Origin: an uncultured Collinsella sp.
Lineage (GTDB): Bacteria > Actinomycetota > Coriobacteriia > Coriobacteriales > Coriobacteriaceae
DNA length: 64,000 nucleotides
NCBI GenBank assembly: GCA_900541875.1
Contig: UQLF01000005.1
Span: 1 to 64,000 of the forward strand
Direction of reading: 5' to 3'
In this document: one piece after another, positions 54,937-63,396 of the stretch
How the letters are laid out: each line of letters opens with the position of its first letter
Numbering within the stretch: position 1 is the stretch's first letter
Made by a program: the position numbers and the translations under genes
The notes under the pieces: generated by a model
The model's database searches: none
Told to the model about the DNA's origin: nothing
Seen by the model: only the letters and a program-made list of their open reading frames with translations

Positions 54937-56496
54937 CTACTCGGCGGGAATTACGCTGCCGTCCTGGAAGCCAACGTTGTTGTGAGCGAAGCAGTCCTCG
55001 TACTTGAAGCCGGAGAGCTCCTCGCAAAGAGCCTTGACCTCGGGCTGGACGTCGGCCATCTTGCCGCCCTCCTTGACGCGCTTGATCTCGTCGCAGAGGA
55101 TGTCGCACTGCTCCTTGTCGATCTTGATGCCGCGGGCAAGGACAGCCGCGAGCAGGAAGAAGCCGGCGCAGCCGATGAGCATGTAGCCGCAGATGTACAG
55201 AGGCACGGTGGCGGGCTGGGTTACGGCGTCGCTGTTGCCGGCGGTCTGAATGAAGCCGGAGGCAGCAAGGACAATAGCCCATGCGTTGACGGCGATAGCC
55301 TGGGCGATCTGCTGGCAGAGCTGCTGAGCGGAGCTGTAGATGCCCTCGCGACGACGCAGGGTGATGAGTTCATCGACATCGGGGATGTAGTTGAGCAGAA
55401 CATCGGGCAGGTACTGGAAACCAACGTAGAAGAACTTCCAGATGGCGAAGATGATGGGGTAGGCAATCATGGCGATGGCGACCGTGGAGGTGCCGTTAAT
55501 CTGACCAAAGGCGAAGTAGTTGTAGGCGATGATGCACGCAGCGCAACCGACGTTGGCCAGGTACCAAGACTTGTGGAAGCCCTTCTTGGCCATGAGGGCA
55601 ACCCAGATGGCGGTGCAGACGATAGCGACGACCTTGCCGGGCATCTCCATCACGGACTCATAGGACTTAGGAATCTGCAGGCAGTAGACGATGAAGAAGG
55701 ACAGGCAGGCAGACCAGCAGGCAGCAGCGAGCTTCGTGGAGACCTGTGCATACAGGACCTTGCGGAAGGACTTGTTGCGGAAGGTAGAGACAACGTCGAT
55801 GAAGAACTTCTTGATACCCTCGCCGACGCTCTCGATCTTCTCCTGAGCCACCTCCTCGGGGGTGTGCTCCCACGTGGACAGGTACACGCACAGCAGCGAG
55901 ATTGCCATGACCGAAGCGTTGACCGTAGCGATGATGAAGTAGCTGAACGGGTTGGTCTCGCCGAAGGTGCCAAAGCCAAAGCCGACGAGTGCTGCCATCA
56001 GGAAGCCGGCGGCGTTACCAAAGAGGTGCTTGTAGCCGGTGAGGTACGTACGCTCCTTGAAGTCGTCGGTCATCTCGATGGTAAGCGGCGACAGGTTGGC
56101 GGTGCAGAACGTATACGCGACGTTGTAGATCAGGTACAGCACAAAGTAGTACGGGAAACCGAACGGCGTAGCCACAAAGATGAGCGGCTCGGCGACCATC
56201 ATCGGGATTGCCAGCAAGATCCAGAAACGGCGGCGGCCAAAGATACGGCCGATCTTGGTAGCGTAGAAGTTATCGGCCACAAAGCCCATAAGCGGGCACA
56301 GAATGGCGTTGAGATAGATGGCGAACGAGCTGATCAGCGCAGCCTCGCCTGCGGACAGGCCGCACTCCGTGGACAGGAACAGCACCATGTAGCTGTGCGT
56401 AAAGGTCAGGGCACCGGAGTTGAGCATGCCGCCCATACCAAAGCCCAAGCGCGTCCAGAATGTGATCTTGCGCTTTTTACCGATCTTGTTAGTCAT
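54937..56496 (-). CDS. GPH-type MFS sugar symporter (pectin oligomer uptake)
   Basis: 519 residues, about 12 membrane helices. RLGFGMGGMLNSGALTF and the GFVADNFYATKIGRIFGRRR loop are the signatures of the glycoside-pentoside-hexuronide:cation symporter family. The start at 56496 has GAGAGGGAG four bases upstream. Three operators of the uronate regulon lie in its promoter. Given the cytosolic enzymes downstream, di- or oligogalacturonide is the likely cargo. A cytoplasmic tail of about 55 residues (CDILCDEIKRVKEGGKMADV...) is long for the family. Confidence 0.88.
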   Translation of the reverse strand: MTNKIGKKRKITFWTRLGFGMGGMLNSGALTFTHSYMVLFLSTECGLSAGEAALISSFAIYLNAILCPLMGFVADNFYATKIGRIFGRRRFWILLAIPMMVAEPLIFVATPFGFPYYFVLYLIYNVAYTFCTANLSPLTIEMTDDFKERTYLTGYKHLFGNAAGFLMAALVGFGFGTFGETNPFSYFIIATVNASVMAISLLCVYLSTWEHTPEEVAQEKIESVGEGIKKFFIDVVSTFRNKSFRKVLYAQVSTKLAAACWSACLSFFIVYCLQIPKSYESVMEMPGKVVAIVCTAIWVALMAKKGFHKSWYLANVGCAACIIAYNYFAFGQINGTSTVAIAMIAYPIIFAIWKFFYVGFQYLPDVLLNYIPDVDELITLRRREGIYSSAQQLCQQIAQAIAVNAWAIVLAASGFIQTAGNSDAVTQPATVPLYICGYMLIGCAGFFLLAAVLARGIKIDKEQCDILCDEIKRVKEGGKMADVQPEVKALCEELSGFKYEDCFAHNNVGFQDGSVIPAE

Positions 56497-56570
56497 CGAG
56501 CTCCCTCTCTTTTCTCGATTGTCTTGGAACAAGACATTGGAGTCCATACCGACGTCTGTCTGCATGCCGT

Positions 56571-56749
56571 TCAGGGTGAACGTTTAGCTAGATTATGCGC
56601 GATTGCTTATGATAGGTGAACGTTCACTTGTATATTATCCTTGAACGGTCGTTTTTTGCCGTTGAACGGGCCTGAAAATGAAAAAATCCCTGCATTTTTG
56701 ATTATCAAGTCGATTCAGCACCACGCAACAACTAGGTGAACGTTCATTG
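56571..56749. promoter_or_regulatory. Three LacI-type operators upstream of the symporter
   Basis: CAGGGTGAACGTTTAGCT (56572-56589), TAGGTGAACGTTCACTTG (56613-56630) and TAGGTGAACGTTCATTG (56733-56749). The 56497-56825 interval holds only these and AT-richer promoter DNA. Confidence 0.85.
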
Positions 56750-56825
56750 TTCTCTGGAGATGAGGGAGGTGCCGGGCACCCTTCCCAAAAAAGCCGTGCA
56801 CGACAACGCAACGAGAAACGAAAAA

Positions 56826-56857
56826 CGACCCCGCCGAGATTGTCCTCGGCGGGGTCG
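56826..56857 (-). terminator. Terminator of uxaCBA
   Basis: CGACCCCGCCGAG and CTCGGCGGGGTCG, perfect 13-bp arms, followed on the minus strand by TTTTTCG. Confidence 0.93.
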
Positions 56858-56905
56858 CCCAGTCTTTGCAGCAGCTTATTCAATCACGCGCTCAACGTGT
56901 CATCG

Positions 56906-58390
56906 CTACAGGCAGACTCCGTCCTTCCAGATGCTGATCTCGTGACAGCCGCGACGCTCGGCGCTGGTAAGCTTGCCGCTCGCCGTGTCCAGCACCAGCT
57001 GATACAGATCGCCGGCAGCCTCATCGAGCGTACGTTCGCCCGTAGCCACCACACCGGCGTTAAAGTCCATCCAGTTGGCCTTGTGGTCGCACAGGCGCTG
57101 GTTGGTGAACACCTTGAGCGTAGGCGCCGGCGCACCAAACGGCGTGCCGCGGCCGGTCGAGAACAGGATCACGTGGCAGCCGGCAGCCGTCAGGGCCGTG
57201 GTGGATACCATGTCGTTGCCCGGACCGCACAACATGTTCAGACCATGCTTGGTAGCCTGACCGGCGTACGGCAGCACGTCGACGATGGGGGCAGATCCGC
57301 CCTTTTGCACGCAGCCGCAGCTCTTGTCCTCGAGTGTGGTGATGCCGCCATCCTTGTTGCCGGGGCTCGGGTTCTCGTAGACGACCTCGCCATGGCTAAT
57401 AAAGTAATCCTTAAAGCCGTTGAGCATGTCGGAGGCGGCGTTAAACACCTGCTCGTCCTCGCAGCGATCGAGCAGAATGCTCTCGGCGCCAAACATCTCG
57501 GGGACCTCGGTGAGCACCGACGTGCCACCGCGGGCGACGAGCATATCGCTCACGCGACCGATCGTGGGGTTGGCGGTAATGCCCGAAAGACCGTCAGAGC
57601 CACCGCACTTAAGGCCAATGACCAGCTCGGAGGCCGGAATGGGCTCACGCTTGGCCTGCTTGGCGAGATCTGCCAGCTCAGACAGAATCTTGTGGCCTTC
57701 GACCTGCTCGTCGGCAACATCTTGGCAGGTAAGGAAGCGAACGCGCTCGTGATCGTACTCGCCCAGCTCGTCGAGCACCTGCTGATGCGTGCAGTTCTCG
57801 CAGCCGAGCGACAGGAACAGCACGCCCGCAGCGTTTGCGTGACGCGAGAGCGCTACCAGCAGGCGACGGGTCTGGGCATGGTCGGCGCCGGTCTGCGAGC
57901 AGCCAAACGGATGCGGAAAGTAATAGACGCCCTCCAGCGAACCCTCGACCAGATCCTGAGCCTGCTCGCACATGGCACGTGCGACCTCGTTGACGCAGCC
58001 GACCGTGGGGATGATCCACAGCTCGTTGCGCGTGGCGGCGCGGCCGTCGGCGCGACGGAAGCCCATAAAGGTCTCGGGCTCAACCGGCTCAACGACCGGA
58101 TGCGTCGGATTGTAAACGTACTCGACCTCGCCCGAAAGGTTGGTCTTGACGTTATGCGTATGAAGCCACTGACCGGGCTGGATGTCGCCCGTCACATGGC
58201 CGATAGGAAGACCGTACTTGACAACGTTCTCCCCCGCCGCAATGGCACGCACGGCCATCTTGTGGCCCTGCGGAATATCCTCCGCGGCAGCGACCTCGCC
58301 CACCCCGGGAACCGCGACGGCGGTGCCCTTGGCAAGCGGCGACAGCGCGACGATCACGTTGTCGGCCGGATTGATCTGGATAGTGTTCAT
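56906..58390 (-). CDS. uxaA: Altronate dehydratase
   Basis: Converts D-altronate to KDG. The 494-residue sequence has the small N-terminal SAF domain (about 1-90, QINPADNVIVALSPLAKG) and the large UxaA domain, with GFRRADGRAATRNELWIIPTVGC, GCSQTGADHAQT, GCENCTHQ and LKCGGSDGLSGITANP as family landmarks. AGGACC precedes the ATG. Last gene of uxaC-uxaB-uxaA. Confidence 0.94.
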   Translation of the reverse strand: MNTIQINPADNVIVALSPLAKGTAVAVPGVGEVAAAEDIPQGHKMAVRAIAAGENVVKYGLPIGHVTGDIQPGQWLHTHNVKTNLSGEVEYVYNPTHPVVEPVEPETFMGFRRADGRAATRNELWIIPTVGCVNEVARAMCEQAQDLVEGSLEGVYYFPHPFGCSQTGADHAQTRRLLVALSRHANAAGVLFLSLGCENCTHQQVLDELGEYDHERVRFLTCQDVADEQVEGHKILSELADLAKQAKREPIPASELVIGLKCGGSDGLSGITANPTIGRVSDMLVARGGTSVLTEVPEMFGAESILLDRCEDEQVFNAASDMLNGFKDYFISHGEVVYENPSPGNKDGGITTLEDKSCGCVQKGGSAPIVDVLPYAGQATKHGLNMLCGPGNDMVSTTALTAAGCHVILFSTGRGTPFGAPAPTLKVFTNQRLCDHKANWMDFNAGVVATGERTLDEAAGDLYQLVLDTASGKLTSAERRGCHEISIWKDGVCL

Positions 58391-58471
58391 TACAAATGGT
58401 CCTAACCCTACAGGTTGAGCAGAAGTCGAGGCGCGGGCAAGCCGTCTGGCGCCCGCGTCTGCGCCGGAAAT

Positions 58472-59986
58472 TTACGCCTGAGCGTTGGCGAAGGCCTGCT
58501 TGGCGCCCTCGGTGCGCACGACGGCGAGAGCGTTGACGACAAACTCCTCCAGGCCTGCGATCTGCGTAAGATCCTCGCCCCACATTTGCTCGTTGGTGAG
58601 CACATCGTGCACCAGCTCGGCGTCGTCGGCGCCGGCGTGGGCGGCGTAGAAATCGAGCACGAAGGCATCGTCCTGAGCGGTGTACTCGGTGCCGTCGGCG
58701 CGGCGCAGGTGCAGGCCATCGCCCTCGCGAGCAACGAGCTCCTGAGTATAGAAGGCAATGAGCGTAGCGAGGCTCGTCGCCAGGCACTTGGGCAGGTTGC
58801 CGGTCTCGGCAACATAGTCCTTGAGCGTGGGCAGGTCGCGAGCACGCCATTTGGCCGTGGAGTTGAGGCAAATGGAGAGCAGCGCGTGGTCGATAAACGG
58901 GTTGTCGAAGCGGTTCTCGACGGCGGCAGCAAAGGCCTTGCAGTCCTCGACGTCCAGGTCGGCGGCAAGCGTCGGGATGACCTCGTCGTAGAGCATGGTG
59001 TTCATGAAGCCGCGGACGGTCTCGTCGTGCATGCAATCGCGCACGATGTCAAAGCCGGCAACCCAGGAGCCCGGGACGAAGGCGGTGTGGGCGCCATTGA
59101 GGATGCGAACCTTGCGCTTCTTGTACGGGGTGACATCGGGGGTAACAAAGACACCCGGCAGACCGGCCTTCACGAAGGGGAGCTTCTCGGCAAGCGACTC
59201 GTCGCCCTGGATGCCCCACATCTGGAAGGGCTCGCGCACGGCCAGGAAGGGATCCTCGTAGCCCAGGCGCTCGGCCACGGCAGCGGCCTCCTTGGGGTCG
59301 CGGATGCGGCCGGGGACGATAGTGTCGACAAGCGTGGTGCAGACGGTGCAGTCGTTGGCCATCCACTGCGAGAACTCGTCCTCCCAGCCCCAGTCGCTCA
59401 CGTACTGGTTCATGATGCGCAGCAGCTCCTCGCCGTTGTGATCAATGAGCTCGCAGGCGAGCACGATGACGCCCGGCTTGCCGGCGGCCCAGCGGGTGTG
59501 GAGCACCTGGGCAAGCTTGGCGGGGAAGCTCGCGGGCGGCATGTCATCGGCCTTGCAGGACGGGTCGTAGGCGATACCGGCCTCGGTGGTGTTGGAGACG
59601 ATAATCTCCAAATCGTCGGAGACGGCGACCTCCATCATGGCGCGGTAGTCGTCCTCGCGGTACGGGTTGATGCAGCGGCTGCAGGCGCTGATCACGCGGG
59701 ACTCGTCAACCGTGTTGCCGTTCTCCTTGCCGCGCACCAACACGGTGTACAGGTCGTCCTGGGCGTTGATACCATCGGCAAAGCCAAAGGCGCCGCTGAT
59801 GGGCTGGACCATGACAACCTTGCCGTTCCAGCCGGTTGCCTCGTTGCCCATGTCAAAGAAGCGGTCGACGAAGGCGCGCAGGAAATTGCCCTCGCCAAAT
59901 TGCAGAACCCTCTCGGGCGCGTCCTTGGGCAGCAGGTAGCCCTTGTAGCCGATCTTCTCGAGCGTCTCGTAGCTGATGTTCTCCAT
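58472..59986 (-). CDS. uxaB: Tagaturonate reductase (altronate oxidoreductase)
   Basis: Reduces D-tagaturonate to D-altronate with NADH. The 504-residue protein is a polyol dehydrogenase-family member: VLQFGEGNFLRAFVDRFFD near the N-terminus, ISNTTEAGIAYDP-like region (IVSNTTEAGIAYDP), and the KKRKVRILNGAHTAFVP motif. AAGGAGAG precedes the ATG. It lies between uxaC and uxaA. Confidence 0.93.
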   Translation of the reverse strand: MENISYETLEKIGYKGYLLPKDAPERVLQFGEGNFLRAFVDRFFDMGNEATGWNGKVVMVQPISGAFGFADGINAQDDLYTVLVRGKENGNTVDESRVISACSRCINPYREDDYRAMMEVAVSDDLEIIVSNTTEAGIAYDPSCKADDMPPASFPAKLAQVLHTRWAAGKPGVIVLACELIDHNGEELLRIMNQYVSDWGWEDEFSQWMANDCTVCTTLVDTIVPGRIRDPKEAAAVAERLGYEDPFLAVREPFQMWGIQGDESLAEKLPFVKAGLPGVFVTPDVTPYKKRKVRILNGAHTAFVPGSWVAGFDIVRDCMHDETVRGFMNTMLYDEVIPTLAADLDVEDCKAFAAAVENRFDNPFIDHALLSICLNSTAKWRARDLPTLKDYVAETGNLPKCLATSLATLIAFYTQELVAREGDGLHLRRADGTEYTAQDDAFVLDFYAAHAGADDAELVHDVLTNEQMWGEDLTQIAGLEEFVVNALAVVRTEGAKQAFANAQA

Positions 59987-60027
59987 CGATGTCTCTCCTT
60001 AGATTGCTGTTAGCGTGCAGGCAAAAC

Positions 60028-60057
60028 GGGGGCGCCGCGTGTGGCAACGGCGCTCCC
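60028..60057 (-). terminator. Intercistronic hairpin between uxaC and uxaB
   Basis: GGGGGCGCCG and CGGCGCTCCC arms. On the minus strand it is followed by CGTTTTGCC. The stem is strong but the T-run short, so it may be an attenuator that lowers uxaBA relative to uxaC, or an mRNA-processing element. Confidence 0.55.
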
Positions 60058-60082
60058 GAGTTCGGTGTGATTCGATGCGGGT

Positions 60083-61510
60083 TTAGGCCTCGACGGTATC
60101 CAGGTCAAAGCCAAAGTAGCGGACCGCGTTGTTGTAGCTGATGTCGCGCACGATGGCTCCCAGCAGCTCCATGTCGGCCGGATACTTGCCCTGCTCGACC
60201 CACTCGCCGATCACGCCGCACAGCACGCGACGGAAGTACTCGTGACGCGGGTAGGACAGGAAGGAGCGGGAATCGGTAAGCATGCCCACAAAGTTGCCCA
60301 GCACGCCCTCGTTAGCCAGAGCCGTGAGCTGCTCGCGCATACCGACCTCGTTGTCGTTGAACCACCAGGCGGAACCGTTCTGGATCTTGCCTGCGGTCGG
60401 AGCCTCCTGGAAGCAGCCCATCACAGTATCGATCATGGTGTTGTCGATGGGGTTCAGGCTGTACAGAATGGTCTTGGGCAGACCCGTGGACTCCTGGATG
60501 GAGTTGAGGAAATCGGCCAGCTGGTCGGACGGCGTGTAGTTGGAGATGCAATCGTAGCCGGTGTCGGGACCGAGTTTGGCGAACATAGCGCGGTTGTTGT
60601 CACGCTTGCAGCCAAAGTGCAGCTGCATGGCCCAGCCAAGGCGGACATACTCGCCGGCGACGAACTGCATAAAGGCCGTCTTGTACTTGAGGACCTCGTC
60701 CTCGGTAAGCGGCTCGGCGGCAAGGCCCTTGGCAAAGATGGCCTCGATCTCGTCAGCGGTGGCCGGAACGTACATAACGTAGTCGAGTGCGTGATCGGAA
60801 GCGCGGCAGCCCAGCTCGTGGGCGACATCGTAGCGCTTGGAGATGGCGGCCTTCATGCCCTCGAAGTCGCTGACCTCGACGCCGGCAACCTCGGAAAGGC
60901 GCTTGCAGTAGTCGGCGAACTCCTGGCCACGCTCGATACGCAGCGCGGCATCAGGGCGCATGGCGGGAACGACCTGAACGTCAAAACTGTCGTCGGCGGC
61001 AATCTTCTTGTGCCACTCAAAGCTGTCGGCGGGGTCGTCGGTAGTGCAGATCATGCGGACGTTGGACTGCTTGATCAGGTTACGGCAGGTAAAGCTGGCC
61101 TCAGCGAGCTTGGCGTTGGCAAGGTCCCAGACCTCCTGAGCGGTTTTGCCGTTTAGGACGCCCTCGTAGCCAAAGTAACGCTTAAGCTCCAGGTGGCTCC
61201 ACTCAAAGACGGGGTTGCCCACACAACGGCCCAGGGTCTCGGCCCACTTCTGGAACTTCTCACGAGCAGGGGCATCGCCGGTAATGAAGCGCTCGTCAAC
61301 GCCGTTTGCACGCATCAGGCGCCACTTGTAGTGGTCACCGCCCAGCCAAACCTCGGTGATGTTCTCAAAACGCTTGTCGTCCCAGATCTCCTTGGGAGAA
61401 ATGTGGCAGTGGTAGTCGACGATAGGCATGCCCTCGGCAAAGTTGTGGAATAGCTCCTCGCCGGTCTTGGTGCTCAGCAGGAAATCCTGATCGTCCATGA
61501 AGTTTTTCAT
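60083..61510 (-). CDS. uxaC: Glucuronate/galacturonate isomerase
   Basis: Isomerises D-galacturonate to D-tagaturonate (and glucuronate to fructuronate). The 475-residue amidohydrolase-fold enzyme starts MKNFMDDQDFLLSTKTGEEL, with VDYHCHISPKEIWDD as the metal-binding HxH motif and the QLHFGCKRDNN region typical of UxaC. The start at 61510 has AAAGGGG upstream. Two operators precede it. First gene of uxaCBA. There is no uxuA/uxuB, so galacturonate rather than glucuronate is the main substrate. Confidence 0.95.
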   Translation of the reverse strand: MKNFMDDQDFLLSTKTGEELFHNFAEGMPIVDYHCHISPKEIWDDKRFENITEVWLGGDHYKWRLMRANGVDERFITGDAPAREKFQKWAETLGRCVGNPVFEWSHLELKRYFGYEGVLNGKTAQEVWDLANAKLAEASFTCRNLIKQSNVRMICTTDDPADSFEWHKKIAADDSFDVQVVPAMRPDAALRIERGQEFADYCKRLSEVAGVEVSDFEGMKAAISKRYDVAHELGCRASDHALDYVMYVPATADEIEAIFAKGLAAEPLTEDEVLKYKTAFMQFVAGEYVRLGWAMQLHFGCKRDNNRAMFAKLGPDTGYDCISNYTPSDQLADFLNSIQESTGLPKTILYSLNPIDNTMIDTVMGCFQEAPTAGKIQNGSAWWFNDNEVGMREQLTALANEGVLGNFVGMLTDSRSFLSYPRHEYFRRVLCGVIGEWVEQGKYPADMELLGAIVRDISYNNAVRYFGFDLDTVEA

Positions 61511-61561
61511 CAAACAACCCCTTTGTTGGCGGAGCGGGCGCACGATGCGCTCGCTATCCTC

Positions 61562-61617
61562 TAGGTGAACGTTCACTATCTTAGTTCAAAAATCGTTTGT
61601 GGGTGAACGTTCACCTA
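61562..61617. promoter_or_regulatory. Two LacI-type operators upstream of uxaCBA
   Basis: TAGGTGAACGTTCACTAT (61562-61579) and GGGTGAACGTTCACCTAA (61601-61618), centres 38 bp apart. They carry the best match to the consensus in the window. Confidence 0.88.
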
Positions 61618-61696
61618 ACCATCACGGGGTGAGCGGTAGGTTTTGGCCGCTTAACGGTTGCCGAGCCATGGATCCTGCGTTGAAGCGGCACAGAGA

Positions 61697-61732
61697 AAGG
61701 CCGCTGACGGCAGATTCGCCATCAGTGGCCTT
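61697..61732 (-). terminator. Terminator of the uronate LacI regulator gene
   Basis: AAGGCCGCTGACGGC and GCCATCAGTGGCCTT, one mismatch, followed on the minus strand by TCTCTG. Between the regulator and the uxaC operators. Confidence 0.75.
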
Positions 61733-61796
61733 CGAAACAGCTTTTTCGATACCCCTACCAAAAAGTACGCGGCAAATAGGGAACTCACTAAACGCA

Positions 61797-62876
61797 TTAG
61801 ATTCCGGCGAGTTTGCAGTAACGGTCAACGTTGCTGGCAAACACCATCTCCACAGCACCCTTCTGCACGGGCTCCGCCGGAGTTTTACCCCACAGCAAAT
61901 ACTCGCCCAAAGTCTTAGCGCCACGGTAGGCCAAGCTCACCGGGTCTTTATAGACAATATTGGTAAAGATGCCACGGCGCAAGGCCAAGGCGCTCTCGGG
62001 GAACAGGTCGTTGCCGATTACCATGACCTTGCCGGCCTTGCCGCTCGAAACAAGCGCGTTGGCGACTACCTCGGAACCAACGGCAAAAACGCTACAGATG
62101 AGCTCGGGAGCATCCGGCGCACTCAAGCGCTGCTCAAGCTCGCGCTCGAGCTGTTTGACTTGCGCATGGGCGCCGGCAAGGTCCTCAACTTGCCATGGAA
62201 TATCGTGTTCGAGCAGGTAATTGTGAAAGGCGCGGGCGGTCAGATAGTGTGAATCGGTATAGGGGTCGCCCGCCAACAGGAGCACGCGGGCGTCAGCCCC
62301 AGAAGCGTGAACCAGGTTTGCCGCCTGCTCTGCCATAAGACTGCCCGCCGCGGAATAGTCTGCCAGACTGGCACCCAGGCGATCGAGGTGCGGTCGGTCG
62401 CCATCGACGAGCTCGATCGCCACACCCGCCTCGGCAATCTGCCTCAAAAGCTCGGTTGCGCGGTCATCGCTCGGAACATAGGCAAGCAGGCCATCAATCT
62501 TCTCGCCTACCTGCAGGCGCTCATCAATCTGCTCGAGCGCATCGGCGTAGCCACCCACGCCAAATTCAACACGTTCAACCGTAATGCCCCGGTCGATGAC
62601 CTCCTGCTCAAAGCGGTTGCAGCCCTCCCAAAGGTAACGGAAAAAGTACGCTCCCTCGCGCGATGCGCGGGGCAGGCAAAACACCAGGTTGATATCCTTA
62701 CGGCGCAGGCTCGAGGCACTCGTATTGCGATGGTAACCCATGGCCTCGGCCTTAGCATTCACCTTGGAGCGCACGGATTCGCTCACGCCGGCCTTACCCG
62801 TCAGGGCCTTGTGCACGGTATTGATGGAAACGCCAAGCTCGGCGGCTATGTCCTTCATGGTTACGCGAGCGCTCAT
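61797..62876 (-). CDS. LacI-family regulator, candidate repressor of the uronate/pectin regulon
   Basis: 359 residues. N-terminal LacI helix-turn-helix (MKDIAAELGVSINTVHKALT) followed by a hinge and a periplasmic-binding-protein-like effector domain. GGAG lies upstream of the ATG at 62876, and a TATAAT -10 just before it. It sits right upstream of uxaCBA in the same direction, ending before the two uxaC operators. The motif TGAACGTTCA is a LacI-type operator and occurs at four pectin promoters, so this gene is the best candidate binder. Not proven by sequence alone. Confidence 0.85.
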   Translation of the reverse strand: MSARVTMKDIAAELGVSINTVHKALTGKAGVSESVRSKVNAKAEAMGYHRNTSASSLRRKDINLVFCLPRASREGAYFFRYLWEGCNRFEQEVIDRGITVERVEFGVGGYADALEQIDERLQVGEKIDGLLAYVPSDDRATELLRQIAEAGVAIELVDGDRPHLDRLGASLADYSAAGSLMAEQAANLVHASGADARVLLLAGDPYTDSHYLTARAFHNYLLEHDIPWQVEDLAGAHAQVKQLERELEQRLSAPDAPELICSVFAVGSEVVANALVSSGKAGKVMVIGNDLFPESALALRRGIFTNIVYKDPVSLAYRGAKTLGEYLLWGKTPAEPVQKGAVEMVFASNVDRYCKLAGI

Positions 62877-62973
62877 GGGGATACTCCATTATAGATAAGT
62901 TGCCAATTAACAGTACAGGTAACGATACCCCAAAATCACTCTTCAACTCGCCGCGCTCGCCCCCAAATATGCA

Positions 62974-63007
62974 AAGCGCCCCGCGAACGGATGCTCGCGA
63001 GGCGCTT
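62974..63007 (-). terminator. Terminator of the Fe-uptake genes
   Basis: AAGCGCCCCGCGA and TCGCGAGGCGCTT arms, followed on the minus strand by TGCATATTTGG. Just beyond the Cys-rich protein gene. Confidence 0.8.
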
Positions 63008-63020
63008 GGATGCCTAGACC

Positions 63021-63221
63021 TTATTTAATACCGCGGCCCAAGTCTTCGGCAATTTTGTCCACGCCCTTAAACGCGGCACAGGTCTTTTTGTTGGAGCAAT
63101 GCCCCGTGCAAACGCCACCCTGAGCGCAGTCGGCGCAGGTGCCCTTGCGGTAGATGCGCACGCACACGGCGACAAACGCAATACCGATAACAGCCAGTAC
63201 AACAATATCGATAGGTGCCAT
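63021..63221 (-). CDS. FeoB-associated Cys-rich membrane protein
   Basis: 66 residues: one membrane helix (IDIVVLAVIGIAFVAVCVRI) followed by a cysteine-rich tail, GTCADCAQGGVCTGHCSNKK and C. Such proteins accompany FeoB in many anaerobes. GAGGAGG lies six bases before the ATG. It follows feoB with 175 bp between, including hairpins. Confidence 0.9.
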   Translation of the reverse strand: MAPIDIVVLAVIGIAFVAVCVRIYRKGTCADCAQGGVCTGHCSNKKTCAAFKGVDKIAEDLGRGIK

Positions 63222-63267
63222 AGCAAGCCTCCTCTAGTTAACCACTACTTACTTTACTCCATTCTCC

Positions 63268-63302
63268 ACCTACCAAAAAGGGACAGGTTTATTTTGGTCG
63301 GT
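63268..63302 (-). terminator. Family D hairpin copy 2
   Basis: ACCTACCAAAA and TTTTGGTCGGT around the loop AGGGACAGGTTTA, which is the exact complement of the loop in copy 1 at 17463-17503. The stem sequence differs but pairs. Confidence 0.7.
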
Positions 63303-63339
63303 TTTATCTGCGGAAACGCCACATCTCCCCCACCAAAAT

Positions 63340-63366
63340 GCCCGAGTGTCGCTGGGACACCCGGGC
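63340..63366 (-). terminator. Terminator of feoB
   Basis: GCCCGAGTGTC and GGACACCCGGGC with one mismatch; on the minus strand it is followed by ATTTTGG. Confidence 0.75.
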
Positions 63367-63396
63367 TCGTGGAAAGGGGTTAATCCTTATTCGGAT

